From positions 1 to 64,000 of the forward strand of contig JAHQIW010000776.1 of assembly GCA_019055375.1 (NCBI GenBank): a stretch of 64,000 nt of DNA, given 5' to 3'. The notes under the pieces were generated by a model, which saw only the letters and a program-made list of their open reading frames with translations, was not told where the DNA came from and did no database searches. Positions within the stretch are counted from its first letter, which is position 1. Every line of letters begins with the position of its first letter. Source of the DNA: Parelaphostrongylus tenuis (Eukaryota > Nematoda > Chromadorea > Rhabditida > Metastrongylidae). Below are positions 31,834 through 44,439 of the stretch, in pieces. A program made the translations under genes and the position numbers.

Positions 31834-32965
31834 CTTCCAAACAGTGAGGTTTCTTTATCTACCGTTTTTTTCATCGAAGATGTTTTACTTTCAACTTTAT
31901 TTAGACAGTATTCAGTTCAAATACGACCCATTCCACTCCATCTTGATGGGCAACTTGGCAATGTCATTGCAAATATCGGAGACTTCCTCGCGAGAATGAG
32001 TAGGCTTTTCAGTGTGCCAAGCATGTATCGTTATATAGATATCTTGTATTATTAAAAAATCGTGCCCAAATCTCGACTATTTAGCCGGATTGGACAAGCT
32101 TTGCGATTTTGTAACTTGCGATATATACTTCAAACTATATAATAAGGTGATCTCAGTAGATAATTTCCATTAAATTGGATTATAGTTTCACTTCTGGCTC
32201 AGCCAACAGTAGTGCCATCACCAGATAAAACTACAAGATGGGAGCAGACCTGAATTACTCCTTTCCCGCCTTCCTCACACAGAAGAAGCACCGAAGGCGT
32301 CAATCCAGGTAGGTGGCCTAAACCATTTGGAAGAAGAACACGAGGTTGTATGTGATCCTTTCTAACCACAATAGACAATCATGTTACACTTCAAAAAAGA
32401 ACAAGGTTCCCATTTATATGAAAAGAGAAGAGGTGTGTTCTTACGAACTCCATTCTGATATGTAAAGAGGCTAAACAGAAGCTGTATACAACAGTTTTTT
32501 TAGAACAGAACATTCTCATTCAACACATTCTCTAGGCACCGTAGTTTCTTTACATAGTTCATGTCTTTTTGGTTGTTGGTAATTCTCTCATCTTATAGCC
32601 ACCGTCTAATAGCTCGTATTTATAGATTGATCCGTCAAAGTTGTTGTTTAGATATAATGACCAAGAAGAAAAATCTGATAAGATCTATTTGAAATAACTT
32701 CGTATCCCATACACATTAACACCATATTGCGAATTTTCATAGCAATAGATCCTCACAACATCGGCAAGCTCACAACGTTTAACATTATTGTGAACACATT
32801 TGTAAACCACATTAGCGATGAGAGTAACATCAAAATGCTTCTATTACACATCACCGAAGCCAGTTTTATTGGAAGAACAATGAATGGCGCCGAGTTTGAT
32901 ATCTTATCGAAGTCCGAACAGCGGTGTTCGATCTTATGAATGAATTTGGTGATTGATTACGACAT

Positions 32966-34755
32966 GAATGTAGGAGAGTTTTCAGTTTGGTGAACAACAG
33001 ATAAGAAAGACATCTGAGATAGAGCTGATTGAATCATCACCATCTTTCACAGATTACAGAGCTTTTTCAAATTCTTAAAGTCATACTTTGGGCTAGTTTT
33101 CACGAGCGGGCGCTTGCAGATGCATATCAATAATATCAGTAATCTGTAATAATATCATAATAATTATAATAGTATCAATATATCAATGAGCAACTATTAT
33201 CACTTGAAAGCAATACAAGAATAAGAAAAAATGCTGATAATTTTTTCAGCAAACACTTCTATTAATAGTAAAGTATTCCGCACTCCACTGGAGTTGGTAC
33301 AGAAATCGCTTTTATACTGTGTACTGGCAGTGTGATTCAGACACTTCCTTGTTCATCTTGGAGCCTACCCACAGTCTTATCATTAGAGCCCTCAGAGATA
33401 CTGTCTGATAAGTGAGACAACCTATAGCCCATGCAGTTTTTAATGAACCAGTTTTTTAGAAGGCTCCCTACCACAGCCATGGCTGACAGAGGAGGAGCAT
33501 ATGAAACTACAGAAGCGACTCGAGCCCAAAATCAACCAACTTTCGTGATGACCGCTTCCCTACACTACTTCCTTTTCGGTTATAAATAAATCAACAGACA
33601 TCACCTCAGCCATCGATGCTCACGATCTTTCTACCAAATCTCCAAGTACACAAACTTTTTTTGTCATTTGAGTGATTCAACTTATAACAATGCAATAGTG
33701 TGATCGGAAAATATGCTTTATGGCGCTCGCATGTTTCTCTTGAATTTAGCCATTGAAAGAAACCAGTGCACTGAGCACCAACCAAGTTGGGATTTGAGCA
33801 CTGATGTAATCGTTATTCTCTCAAATCCAGAAAAACCACGGCAGCAGCTCGGATTGGTCAACATATCTGCACCTACATAGAATTATTCGTAATACAACTC
33901 TGAATAAATAATTCAAAGGAATGATCCATTTCATGACCAAGATTGAGTATATGCAATCAGTGTTCTCAATGAAAAACCAAAAATAATTGACCGATCAAAA
34001 TCACAGAGTGAAAAGCTATGAAAGGCGAATTGATAACTGAGAGAGATTTTGAAATAGCAAAAAGATATTACTCTGCAATGGCTATAGAAAAATACGATTT
34101 ACAAATCCATCGGTTTTTTTACATGTAAGAATTCAAATCAGCATTTAACTCAACCACTGACTTTTGCGTTCTCCTGAAACGTCATTCGAAGGTCCACTCC
34201 AGACGCCGATCTCTCCAAGGTTTATCATCCAAAATACAATAAAGGAATAGCACTGGAGCACGAGTCGGTATTCTCCTAAGCATCAGTCATCCGTAAAACA
34301 GTGACAGTCGGCTGAGCTACGCATACATGTGCTGAGCTCACTTATATTCTTGCTATGTACCACGTTGACGAAGTAATCATTAGCTTTTTTTTCATAAGTT
34401 CAGGCAATAGAGCAGTAATCGCGTATATATTAAGCAGAGACTTCTAACTGGATTATTGATAGTAATTTAACACTTTAAATCTCAACAAGTTTGGCTCTGA
34501 AATTGACTTTCGTAAAGGCTTACGAAGAACGCTGGTTAGAGCGAAAAGAAAACTACGCCTTACACTCGGCGTAAATATCAGGCCCTCCCAAAAATTTTAG
34601 CACTAGAGCATTAGGCACCAAATTTACCTATTCAAAGGTGTGCCACCAGCCTCAACACATTTCTACCATCTCGCAGGCAAAAACCTATAATAATTATTTA
34701 ATAATAATATATACATAATAAAGGCATATCGTTTCATGAGGATATGCTCAAGTGA
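32966..34755. other. Non-coding stretch, nothing recognised
   Basis: AT-rich sequence after the outer edge of the right arm, with no ORF above 60 codons that has any sign of selection, no RNA gene and no repeat I could match, apart from short ataataat simple sequence at 33125-33185. Confidence 0.4.
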
Positions 34756-35400
34756 ATGATTATAACTTGATAAGGTGTATCGTCGTATGACGATAATATG
34801 ACGGGTGTGACTAGCGGAGTCGGTTAGGTGGCGGGGCTCATATGTAAGCTACCATGCTCGCCCAGGAAGCAAACATCGATGGTGGAATAAAGTGGGTGAG
34901 TATAGGGTCACAGCTGATCATACACGGAGCCGAATCCCATAGCCGCGGTGGTAGATCAGCATAGCCTAGGTGAGTTCGCTCTGCCACGGAAGGTATATGT
35001 TTCGCTCATAATTCTAATGAGAATGCACTACTCATTTGATAGCTATATGGACACAACCTAACGATAGCATTTAATAACACGATAACTAGATTGTTAGTGA
35101 AGAGAGTAACAATGGATACATAACGGGATTGAGGTGAGGTGATCCGGGTGAGACGAATCGACCGTTTGGATGATGCCCGACGATCCAAATGACGGTCGAG
35201 ACTGACTTCAGTTGAGTGGCGCTTTCGCCACTTTGTGACCAAAGATTACCTCTGGACCATTTCCTCCTCAAGATCTTCGAGTCCCAGAGTTGCATTTGCT
35301 CTTTGAAGTCATGGACCATCTGCGTTACCTAAGTGATGTATTCACAGAAAAGATAGCAAAGCCCTCATGAGAAGTTTGCTATATCTGACGCCCATAAAAA
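34756..35400. repeat. Second copy of the LTR-like unit (3' part)
   Basis: Collinear, same orientation, with 27240-27884: gtgtatcgtcg..tgacgat, gagtcggttaggtggcgg, gatgatgcccgacgatcc, accatctgcgttacctaa, and the ending gtttgctat. The first 450 bases of the unit are missing here. The minus-strand frame (MVHDFKEQ) shares its start with the other copy but diverges through frameshifts. Confidence 0.65.
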
Positions 35401-36637
35401 GTCATCACACGTCCGGTAGTTCTACAGTTCCGGCGATGCCCTCTGAGATTTACCTGCTACAACGCTCACTATTGTAATGCGAATGACATAGTAATAGAAA
35501 TGAGTACTGTTCTATAATGGCGGCGCCACTTGAGGCCTTCGGTAGAAACGCATTTTTTATTATTGTAAAACGTTTTTGTAATGCATCGATAGCTCAAATT
35601 AAATAATTTCAATGGCACGTTTTGATTTTTCAACTAGCTATTTTTGACGTCGCATCAGTCAGAATAAGATTTTACTTCTCTTTAATAGATTTCGCCCTTA
35701 TAACGTTTTGTTTCAATGAGTTTTTAACATTCAGATAGAGAAAATCTTTCCGATTATGATGATATTTTCGAGCTCTGTAACGATTGAAAGAATGTTCGGT
35801 TTTACACTCAGTAATCAACCTCTAGTCCGCTAGGGTGTGTACAGCTGTATATCAATCCACTGCAAAAATCACATATGGATTTTTTTTTATAAAAATCAGA
35901 AATCTCTCTGACGCATCAGAATTTTTTCTGTATGTCCTTGTGCTTTTTTATAAAGAAAGATCTGCTGAAAATAATTTATCGTGTTTCAAAGATTGACAAA
36001 CTCACAGTAAAATGCAGATCACTGTTCAGGAAGCCAGAAAACTTTGATCGCATTCAAGAGTGACTTAAATACATTGTCACCTAAATTGGCAATAGAGATT
36101 ACAACTGGGACATCGGCGAAAAATAAACGGAAGGTCTCTTTTACCACGGCGGCGAATTAGGAAGCTTTGCAACAACCTCACGTAAATAATTATTCCATTC
36201 CACAACTGCGTCGCTGCTCATGTCAGGACTTTTCATGCACCATTTGAGCGACGTTGACTCTTTACTACAATCGTGCAAGAAGCGGAGAGCAGTAGGAAAA
36301 GGAAGACGATTGTCCCCGAATCAATTTCATACTCTAATACCGGTCTTATTGCGATATCTGCGCTTGTGGCATCGCCAAACGATTTTTGATTCAAAATGAA
36401 GCGTCAATGATGTCCTTACTTGCACAAACGTTTTGGATTATAACACGCCATGCTTTTTTAGGAGCATGACGGCTTCTTTTTCGGTGCTTGGCGAAGCAAA
36501 AATGCTCATGATTAAGTTAAACTGATGAGAATTAGACAACAGACGGAGACAGTTGACTTGTAATGACTATTAAATGTGGGAAATGCTGAGATTGCGCCTC
36601 AGCCAGCGTCCAGTATAGCGAAGTCCCATCCACATAC
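35401..36637. other. Non-coding stretch, nothing recognised
   Basis: AT-rich. One piece of the dispersed repeat may lie at 35560-35720. No gene or RNA motif seen. Confidence 0.4.
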
Positions 36638-36783
36638 CTGACAATGCGTGGTGGCCAGGAGCTGTCGCTGCATTGCTTCGGCTGCTCTTTGAGAACCTGG
36701 TCTTTCTAATGAATGTCTTAAATTGCTAATCGAGTCAGTTTTTCTTCCCATTCTGGAAACAGCCGAACTAAAGAGTTCTTCCG
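36638..36783 (-). CDS. Possible internal exon, minus strand
   Basis: On the minus strand a consensus-like donor cattgtcag/gtatgtgg ends the exon at 36638 and a pyrimidine-rich acceptor ...cttaccatcag/cgg starts it at 36783. The open frame between reads AEELFSSAVSRMGRKTDSI, SNLRHSLERPGSQRAAEAM, QRQLLATTHCQ: a polar, low-bias, Ser/Arg-rich composition unlike the AT-driven ORFs nearby. Upstream, another good acceptor (cgttcattttcag, about 37027) suggests that a further exon could exist. I do not recognise the protein. Confidence 0.35.
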
Positions 36784-38489
36784 CTGATGGTAAGAGTGCG
36801 TTAGGGGAGGGAATCGAAACAATACCTTGCTTCCTGATAACCGCTATTCTTCCAAACAATAATGAGTGAGAAACGAACATTGCGGCCTCCAAACCGTGCC
36901 GAAGAATGCTTTGAAGCTATTTTTTTTGAACCATACGATTCAAGCAATGCTATTATTGATAGTGGATTGGCGATATCCAGCTTCTCCCATAGGTGCATAG
37001 TCCGACAGGTGCAACAGAAGAACCTGAAAATGAACGTTTTCGAGACTCGAAGTGCTGGCTTCTGAGATTGCTCCTTAAAATCTGTTTACCTCAATATTTA
37101 CTTCAATATTAAATATTCTGCTTGGGAAATATATAATACTAGTATTTAATCAAGACTGTTAACTAATTCCAGTAAGTTTCGCTTTATATTTTGGGTAATT
37201 CGGCAATGTAATCCGTCTATAAGATATCTATGGTGATTACAGATAAAGTTGACCTCTGCAAAGCAGGAAAGTGACCATTACCAAAATTAAATCAGAACAA
37301 AGACCGACCTTGGAAACTACTAGGACAATTTAGGGTGGTGGTACATGTATAATGTGGTCTCTGTAAACATTAAAACTATCCGCTTCGATTTGTTCACCTC
37401 TGGCATGCAGTTATTGCATTCTCTCTAAAGACTGACATAGTAATCTCACCATATCAAGCCTTGCCATTGCATGAGTATTATGTCTAAAATAACAAAATGG
37501 AGTATATCATCATATAGGCGACACGTATTTTTTAGAATATCCCACAACAGTTCGCCATGTACACGCCCTCACTAGGACTGATAAAGCGCTAAGCGACAAG
37601 AAGCTGTCTCAATCGGGTGAAGTGTGATGACGGTATAAAATTCTATCATTTCCCATTTTTATCAACACGAAAGTACCTTTGTAATTGAGATGGAGGTACC
37701 AAAGGATGCTCTAAGAATAAAAAATTCCGGTGAACACCCAAGGTTTCCTCCAAAACCTTCCCAACAACTCCAGACGAAGATAATATGTTTCCCACTTTTA
37801 TTTTTGTTTACCAATTCACAAGAAAGTAAGCACGCTTTGCGGGAGACATCTCTGTTAATGACAATTCACTTGCTCTTCAAAGCGTAGACACCTTCGAAAA
37901 TTACTCCAATTCCGCGGACAAAGTTAAAGACCACGATTCAAGAATGGTAAAAAATGGGAATTTCGAACGATGAAAATGTAAGACAGAAAGGAAAAATAAG
38001 GTAGCAAAAGAGATAGTTTCTCATAACGTTAAAAAACAGCTTTTAGTTACCAAATAAGACCATTTTTCTAAAATAAATGAGTGAGCTCGTACCAAAATTT
38101 AAAGAAACTCCATATGGATAAGAGCATTTTTCGTTTACTACAGTGAAAGGTTCTCTGACGAAATTCTCAAGAACAAGAACTGTAGCCAGCTTGTAAAGGT
38201 AACGCATTCGACCCATTGCGTCATGAACTTAGTTGTTCTTTAGTCTAGAGTTTTTCCAATTATAGCATTATAATTTACCAAATTCGTAAGAATTGAGCAG
38301 CCAAGAACAAAATCGCAAGCTTTAGTTCACGACTCCAATTGTCGAGAATAAGTGCGATCCAACCGGCCCAATGCCAGTATTCGAATCGCTCTGTTCATAC
38401 ACCTTGCCACATCTCCTTATGCCAGCTCGCCGTGATAAAGTTTCTAGTCTACACAGATTTTTTCACAATGAGGCTGTATAGAAGAAATT
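36784..38489. other. Non-coding stretch, nothing recognised
   Basis: Minus-strand ORF 36801-36998 starts after the acceptor near 37027 but I cannot connect its frame to the candidate exon at 36638-36783. The rest (37.07-38.49 kb) shows no gene, RNA motif or named repeat. Confidence 0.35.
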
Positions 38490-38720
38490 TAGGGAAAACA
38501 TTTTGAACCTTTGTGATAGTTCCTGAGATTATCGTGTGATTGGTGGAAACAGACGTTACCATCACACCCACGCCAACCATGTACTGCCATAACCATGCGA
38601 TTTTTTGTGGTCGTTAAATCTTTATATAGCTTACGAAGGATCGTTATGTACCCTGCACCCTGACTGCCCTCATTGCCCAAAGCCTCTATAACCGCTTCTA
38701 AAACTCAACTCATTGAAAGT
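38490..38720 (-). pseudogene. RTE reverse transcriptase scrap
   Basis: The minus strand reads VIEALGNEG...YITILRKLYKDLTTTK, which matches the RT palm segment of strongylid RTE elements (the LxNQGV..YI.LR.LY...T motif between the first catalytic Asp region and the YVDD box). Only about 75 codons are left, with no flanking RTE domains. Dead fragment. Confidence 0.65.
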
Positions 38721-39604
38721 CTTTCTTTATTACGATGAATGTGAGACAGAGCCGCTGCTTGCACTATTTTGCATGTAGTGCCTTAGCGCAAAATTCACGC
38801 TTTTGAATGACTACTAACACTCATATGAAAAACTCACCAAAAGTTATTCCATCTTTTCCTCTTGTTCAACGGAAAGCTGCCTAAAGCAGCATTTCGAATT
38901 TTAAAGCAAATATTTTTATAATCCTAGTTTTGGTGATAATGATGGACTAATCCACGTTGCTTCGGTCTTCATTCAAATTCCATATGAATAAGTTTTTGAA
39001 TAAATTAAAAACGTTTGTGCGATTTTCAGCTGGAAAACTGCTGCCAAGTTTTTCCTTACTTCCAAAATCGGCTGATTTACTGTGAGATCGTTTCATAGCG
39101 GAAAGAGAATGCTGTAATAAGATTGTCCACCGATTCGTAAGTCAACTAAAGCAGCATGGAACTGCTCATTTAGCTTGATCCTGTCTTCACAATAAAATTT
39201 TTGCAGGACCGACTATGCTACAACGTTGGCAACGTTTCTCTTTACTATTCACGAAGAGGTCAGCACGAATTTCACTTCGCCGCGAATTAGAATATTTTGA
39301 ACGTAGAAATTTTTGGTTTCAACCACTAAGCCGATCACAGTTGCAGTGTGACACGGATAATGTTTATCAGTTGAATTTTCAATTGATTGAAATATAGTTA
39401 TCAGTAAAAAGTTATTGTAAATTTGATCTCTAGGTTATCGCATTCTGGACAGAAAATTTTTTAACGAAAGCTAGACTGTACTGCTATCGATTGACGGTAC
39501 CGTTGGAATTGCATGAACTGAAATTCTTTTGCATTATTCTATTACTGAGCAACGACTTCTTTGGAGCATTGTCTTGAGAAAATATATCAGGCTATCAAAC
39601 TATT
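38721..39604. other. Non-coding stretch with dispersed repeat piece
   Basis: gaatgactactaacactcat near 38804 belongs to the dispersed 150-170 bp family. No gene recognised. Confidence 0.4.
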
Positions 39605-39695
39605 GTTTTGAGCTTTCTGAGACCTCGCTGGGAAAATTACAATCTGACCAAATATTTTTAAGTTTTTCACGAGGTCTGTCAAGGCATTTCTAAGT

Positions 39696-39734
39696 GCAAG
39701 GCACGTGTTTCGGCATTACAGCCTCGTCAGTTGC
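39696..39734 (-). ncRNA. Hammerhead ribozyme motif, element C left
   Basis: Minus strand: stem I GCAA / UUGC (four pairs), CUGACGA, stem II GGC / GCC perfectly paired around UGUAAU, GAAAC, self-complementary loop ACGU, then GCC in place of GUC. Apart from U16.1 to C the core is complete. This is the clearest foldback-type hammerhead in the window. Confidence 0.7.
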
Positions 39735-40003
39735 GCAAGAAGCTAATCCCTATCTGGAAAAAACCGACTCCAAAATACTTACAGGCACCGTAATGTGATA
39801 AAATCACCTCACAAACTGTATTGTGCACTCCATTGTTCGTGGCTGAGAAAACACGAAAACTATACCTTTCATTTCGAGTGCTGTTGTAACTTTTCTCAGA
39901 ACTATATAATCTGATAAGCTTTTTATTAAAACTTACAGAGCTTACAAGTACTTCGACGTCAGTTCCTCTATACAGGGGATATCTTTCCGAGGATCTGACT
40001 AAA

Positions 40004-40046
40004 GCGAAACAGACGAGACTGTAATGCCAAAACACGTGTCTTATAC
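40004..40046 (+). ncRNA. Hammerhead-like motif, element C right (decayed)
   Basis: CAGACGA (U4 changed), stem II region gactgtaatgcc, AAAAC, loop ACGT and an intact GTC at 40038-40040. The first box and G12 are mutated, so it should be inactive. Confidence 0.5.
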
Positions 40047-40090
40047 TGTGTAAGTGGCATAATAGGCCCATGGAGAACTCAAATAACATC

Positions 40091-43000
40091 TCATCACATT
40101 ACATAAAACGCTTCGAACAATCAGTTTAGCCATCTACAGCGAAACAAGTGAATTGGAACTTTACCACGCGAATTATACTGCCGTTCCGTAAAGGATAGCG
40201 AAGAATTGACGGGTGCACATGCGGCCTCATTAGAAGTTCAAAGCTTTCAGAAGGGTGTATAGAGATACCTCAGCAAACGCCCATCTTTCTTATCTCGATG
40301 CGTTGGTAATTTCAGTAAGTAAAAGTAAGTTTATACTATATCAAAGAACTTGAGCCGTTAATGTAACTGCTTTTTTCATGATTGATTTTGCACGAGAGAC
40401 CTTAGTGGAAATTGAGGGCTTAGTGAACACGGTGTTCGTTTCCCAGAGATGCTAACACTTTACACTGAGCGTTGCGTTCACTTTGTCAATCGATGCCTTC
40501 TTCACACATTTTCTCACAATGTACATTGGTGATGCCACGTTTCGTCGATTGCAGGTCTCTTCATCTTTGCGGAAGTTAGGCCTTTAAAACCTTGAGAACT
40601 TTCTCGATCTCCGAAACCACACTGTAAAAACAATTTTTTTCTTCCTCGACGGTTTCGTAATTTTTCGATAGCTTGGATATTGAGATTTCGTAGGGTGTGT
40701 AATACCATCCAAACGGTCTTTATATTATGTAGTGGCAAAAATAAAAGGTATTTTTCCGTTATCAGCAACCTGTTTTGTCCTTGGAAAAAATGCATTCTCC
40801 GGCCATTTTTGAAACTTCAAGAAAGTATCCGATAGCTTGATTAAAAAAAATTTCAATGGTCTATCTTACATTAGGCTTCTAAATATATATTATTTTAATA
40901 ATATTTGTTTGATATTGCACTGAAAGAGCAAAAATAAGATTTTGATCCTCATTCGAAAATTTTTGCTGGCCAAAGCTTTTTCCTAAGAGTTTTAGAAACC
41001 AATCGACAAAAGTTTCAAGGATTTCGGTGCGTTGGTAATAGCCAAAAGAAGGTTGGATTTGGCAAAACTGGATTGTCTCCATTACCCGCACACTGTCTTG
41101 ACCCTCCAGAAAAGGCGTATTCTTTGGTCATTCTTAATGTTCAAGTGAACGTACGATAGCTTAAATTAAAAGAATTTAGATGCTCTATTTTGAAAAGGTT
41201 TTTCCATTGCGCTAAGAGAGCAAAAATAATGTTTCGTTTCACACTCAAACATTTCTCGCTGGGCAAAGCTATTTCTTAAAACTTTTGTTGGCTTAGTCGA
41301 AACAAATCTCAGAGATTGCAGTGGTGTCTTTGGTTCGGTACGGACTTCTTGGTGCGGAACTTCAAAATGCTTGCAACAGCGCCAAAAGGTCTGTGAACCA
41401 ATCTCAAGCTTCATTCGATGACCTTTCTTGCACTCACATTCGGTTTGTGACACTCCATGTTTTTGTACGAAGACGACTGAGACTTTTCAGTATCTGCAAG
41501 ACATAATCGATGTGCAGTGGACTGATGTCGCTTGCTGCGAATTATTCACATAGAGGTAAAAGTGTGTTGGCTTGACGCCATATGACGGAGTTTTATCCAC
41601 ATACCTCCAAAGCGTGGTGGTTTGAATCGACGTCACGCTGAGCGGAACTTACTGTCAGGAGTGACAGTGCAATAAAAGTTTCTTTTTACGTATCAGAACG
41701 CTTTGAGAATCGACAAGGTATAAGCAATCGAATCTTTGCTGAATGTCTAGCGGAGAAGCTTTGTTCGGTGAGAAGTATTTCGATGAGACGCATATTTTTA
41801 TCCTTGCTCTTGTAGCGCAATAATGCAGCGTTATTGAAAAACAAAATTTACCATTAAAATCTCTGGAATTTTATCTATCAAATAATCATTGAAACTTGGA
41901 AAAAACTAAAGTCGCCTTTTTCTTAAGATTCCAAAAAAAGAAGCGAAAGATAGGAGATAGGAGATATAAGATAAGATAATCCAGTTTGCGGAACTCATCT
42001 TCTTTTGGCTTCTTTAGCGCATCAAGACCTCCGTTCCAAAAGCCAAGAAGATCATTAGAATTCTGAAATTTCATCTACCAGCACAACTTCCAGAAAACGT
42101 TTCGATCAGCAAGATTACTCTTGAATAAAAAACAAAATTTTATTTTTGCTTTTTCGGCGTAATAACAAACCCTTTTCAGAAATGGTGAAGCTTTTCAAAG
42201 ATGAAACAGACCATTCAAATTGATTTGATTTAAACCATCCAATGACTAATTGAACATGGAGAACAACCAAAAAAATATGCTTCCTCTAAAGGGTTGAAGC
42301 AGAGTACGGATAACGGAAAAGTACTAAATAAAATTCCATTTTACACTCATGCATCGTTCGTTGGGCGCATTTTTTCATTCAGACTTTGAATAAATATTCG
42401 ATGGCATAAATCTCAATGATTTCGATCACATGCTTGGTTTCAGAGGAAACATTTCAGTGCACTGTTACAGCTTAAAAGACATTGTGCTTCTCTTTATCTC
42501 CCTATGCGCGATGGCTTGATGCCATTGTTTCTAAATTGATCTGCACACTGATCTGAGGTGCGCGCCACGTGTGAAATGCAATTTTAAATCCAGTGTTGCA
42601 AATCCGTAAAAAGTTTTTTTAGAAAATCGAAAACACTATCAAAATTTGTGGAAATATGTGCTATCGAACAATTACTGGTTCTTTCAAAGAAAAGCTCTGT
42701 TCAGAGAAAAAATGCTTGAATGTGATATAAAGTTCTTTTGGGTCCCTTCCGATTAGGTGGAAACAATTGAGAAACCGATCTTATTATCTGGTGAACTTTT
42801 AATCAGAGCGATAATAACCATTCGAAAGCTGAGACTTGAGACTGCAGCACCACGTCGTTAGTTTTTCGAAATGCCTCCTTATAACATTGTAACACTCTAA
42901 ATAAAATCATGTTTCACACAACTACGCGTTTTTACTCTCATCTCGCCTTATATAACGCTGAACAAAAACTCCTTCGTCGGAGTGCTAGTACTCGAACAGT

Positions 43001-43775
43001 AGCCACAGTATTCAGGAAACTCAAAGATATGTTTGCTTCTCAAAGAGCTCTTTCAGTTCCTTGATCTCCTGTAGACTTTGCTTTGTGCTTTGGACTTAAC
43101 TGGATCACTGGACCGATTTCTTTATACAGACTATCAATGATCGCCTGGCAGCGTAATTCTTTCTGATTCCAGCAGTGTGCTTATTTTCTAAAAATACAAT
43201 TTAGCAGGAGAAATAAGAATGAGTTTTACTTCTTTAGTAACGTTATTTACAGGCTATTCGGCAAGACGAGGGCTAGGGAAGAGGGCGAGGCACGGGAAGG
43301 ACGAGGAGTAGCGATCGGTATATGTTGTTCAATTAGAAGTTTTTCTCCGCTTTGCAAGAAACTCTAGATAATGAGTTTGACTGGGATACTATGAAATTTC
43401 TTCTACACACTAAAATGCTTTCCTGATTCCAACAAATTCTACGCAAGATCGAAATGAAGGCGAAAGATGGGTGTGAAACATAATTTTTGATATGGATTCT
43501 ACAATTGTATAAATGGGTGTTTTAAAAACCAGCAACATGGGGCTGCAGCCTCAGGTTTCAGCTTTCTAATCGTTTCTGGCACTCCTATGAAAAGCTCCCA
43601 TTCAGCGAATGAGATCTGTTTTTCGTTTGCTCCCTCCCAAACAGAAAGAAACTTTCTGTTACTGTTACAGCGATATATTAAGGTCATTCAATAAAAAAAA
43701 GCGCCGTTCAAATTGTTGCGGCTGAAGAATCGAGTAGCTACTAAAGTCTCTTAAAAGAGTTAATAATGCATTATA
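40091..43775. repeat. Field of dispersed 150-170 bp repeat pieces, no gene
   Basis: Between 40560 and 43740 landmarks of the family recur in both orientations (gtatccgatagcttga 40827, cgtacgatagcttaaat 41150, gctatcgaacaattactgg 42662, attcgaaagctgagacttgag 42823, ttcagctttctaatcg 43558), with tttttgaaaaac and gtgtgaaacataatttt linkers. Several ORFs of 60-95 codons (for example 41166-41453 minus) arise from these repeats. No exon or RNA gene seen. Confidence 0.5.
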
Positions 43776-44439
43776 TTTAGATGCGCGCGGTTCCACAGAT
43801 CTCCCTCTTTGAGGGTTTCCGCCCGGTTAGCCGTGAGGTCACGTGGCGCGTTCCCAGATGGTGGATAGAAGAACTCAGCGCGGAATAAAAGCGACCGTGC
43901 GCTTCTCAGAGGGGCAGGTGGATTCAGGGATTGAGCTCTCTGCTTCTGCAGCGCCGATGTAACAAAACTCTATTTCCACGAGTCAAGTCGATCAAAACCC
44001 TGCAGTCGAGCGGCAGAAGTACATGGGAGAAGTAACGGTTAGAAGTCGCCTTCAACAAACAAGCTCCTCCCGCTCCTCCGGGAGAGAGTGGCAAGCTACT
44101 CGTGGTACCCAGAACGCACCTTCAACGCATAGCAAGCTATATGTTGGGTTTGAAAACTGCTAGATGCAGCAGTAAAAATAGACCTCTTTCTCATGAACCC
44201 GAAAGAACTCCGGTTTGGCAGCGTCGGGTAAGCGAGACGGCGAGGCTGCCAGTCTTAATTCCAAACTAAGCTATCAAAATCGGGGCGAAAAAAATTGACG
44301 AGCTTACCGCGCACGAACACTTGTACACGAATTCGCCGTAGAGAATCTATTAGTGCACGGAAGAAGGATAAGATAAGACGTCTATGCCTGGATGAGACGA
44401 GAAGATTCCATCATTTTCTTGCTATTTATGACTCCTGAA

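Larger units (their letters stand above)
24345..32965 (-). repeat. Giant palindrome, right arm
   Basis: Reverse complement of 10740-16470 (anchor pairs are listed there). It is longer because of three private insertions: an LTR-like unit (26795-27884), a hammerhead foldback (28478-28946) and an unidentified block (about 29392-30600). With these removed the arm is about 5.9 kb, close to the left arm without its own insertion (about 5.2 kb). The inner edge lies near 24345 and the outer near 32965, where similarity fades on both sides at once. Confidence 0.9.
39605..40090. mobile_element. Hammerhead foldback element C
   Basis: Arms near 39670-39735 and 40005-40075 are inverted copies, each with an outward-pointing hammerhead. 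The left end has the family hallmark cacgaggtctg. The centre contains ctatataatctgataag, which recurs in element D (46.94 kb). A 120-codon minus-strand ORF runs through most of the element but is not shared with other members, so I take it as chance. Confidence 0.65.

Noticed and set aside
10740..32965. The palindrome as a Polinton/Maverick DNA transposon
   Set aside because: The size would fit, but I find none of the expected genes (DNA polymerase B, integrase, packaging ATPase, capsid) in the spacer or arms, and no flanking target-site duplication that I can verify.
39727..40089. A 120-codon minus-strand ORF
   Set aside because: It runs through both arms of foldback element C, and no other family member keeps the frame.
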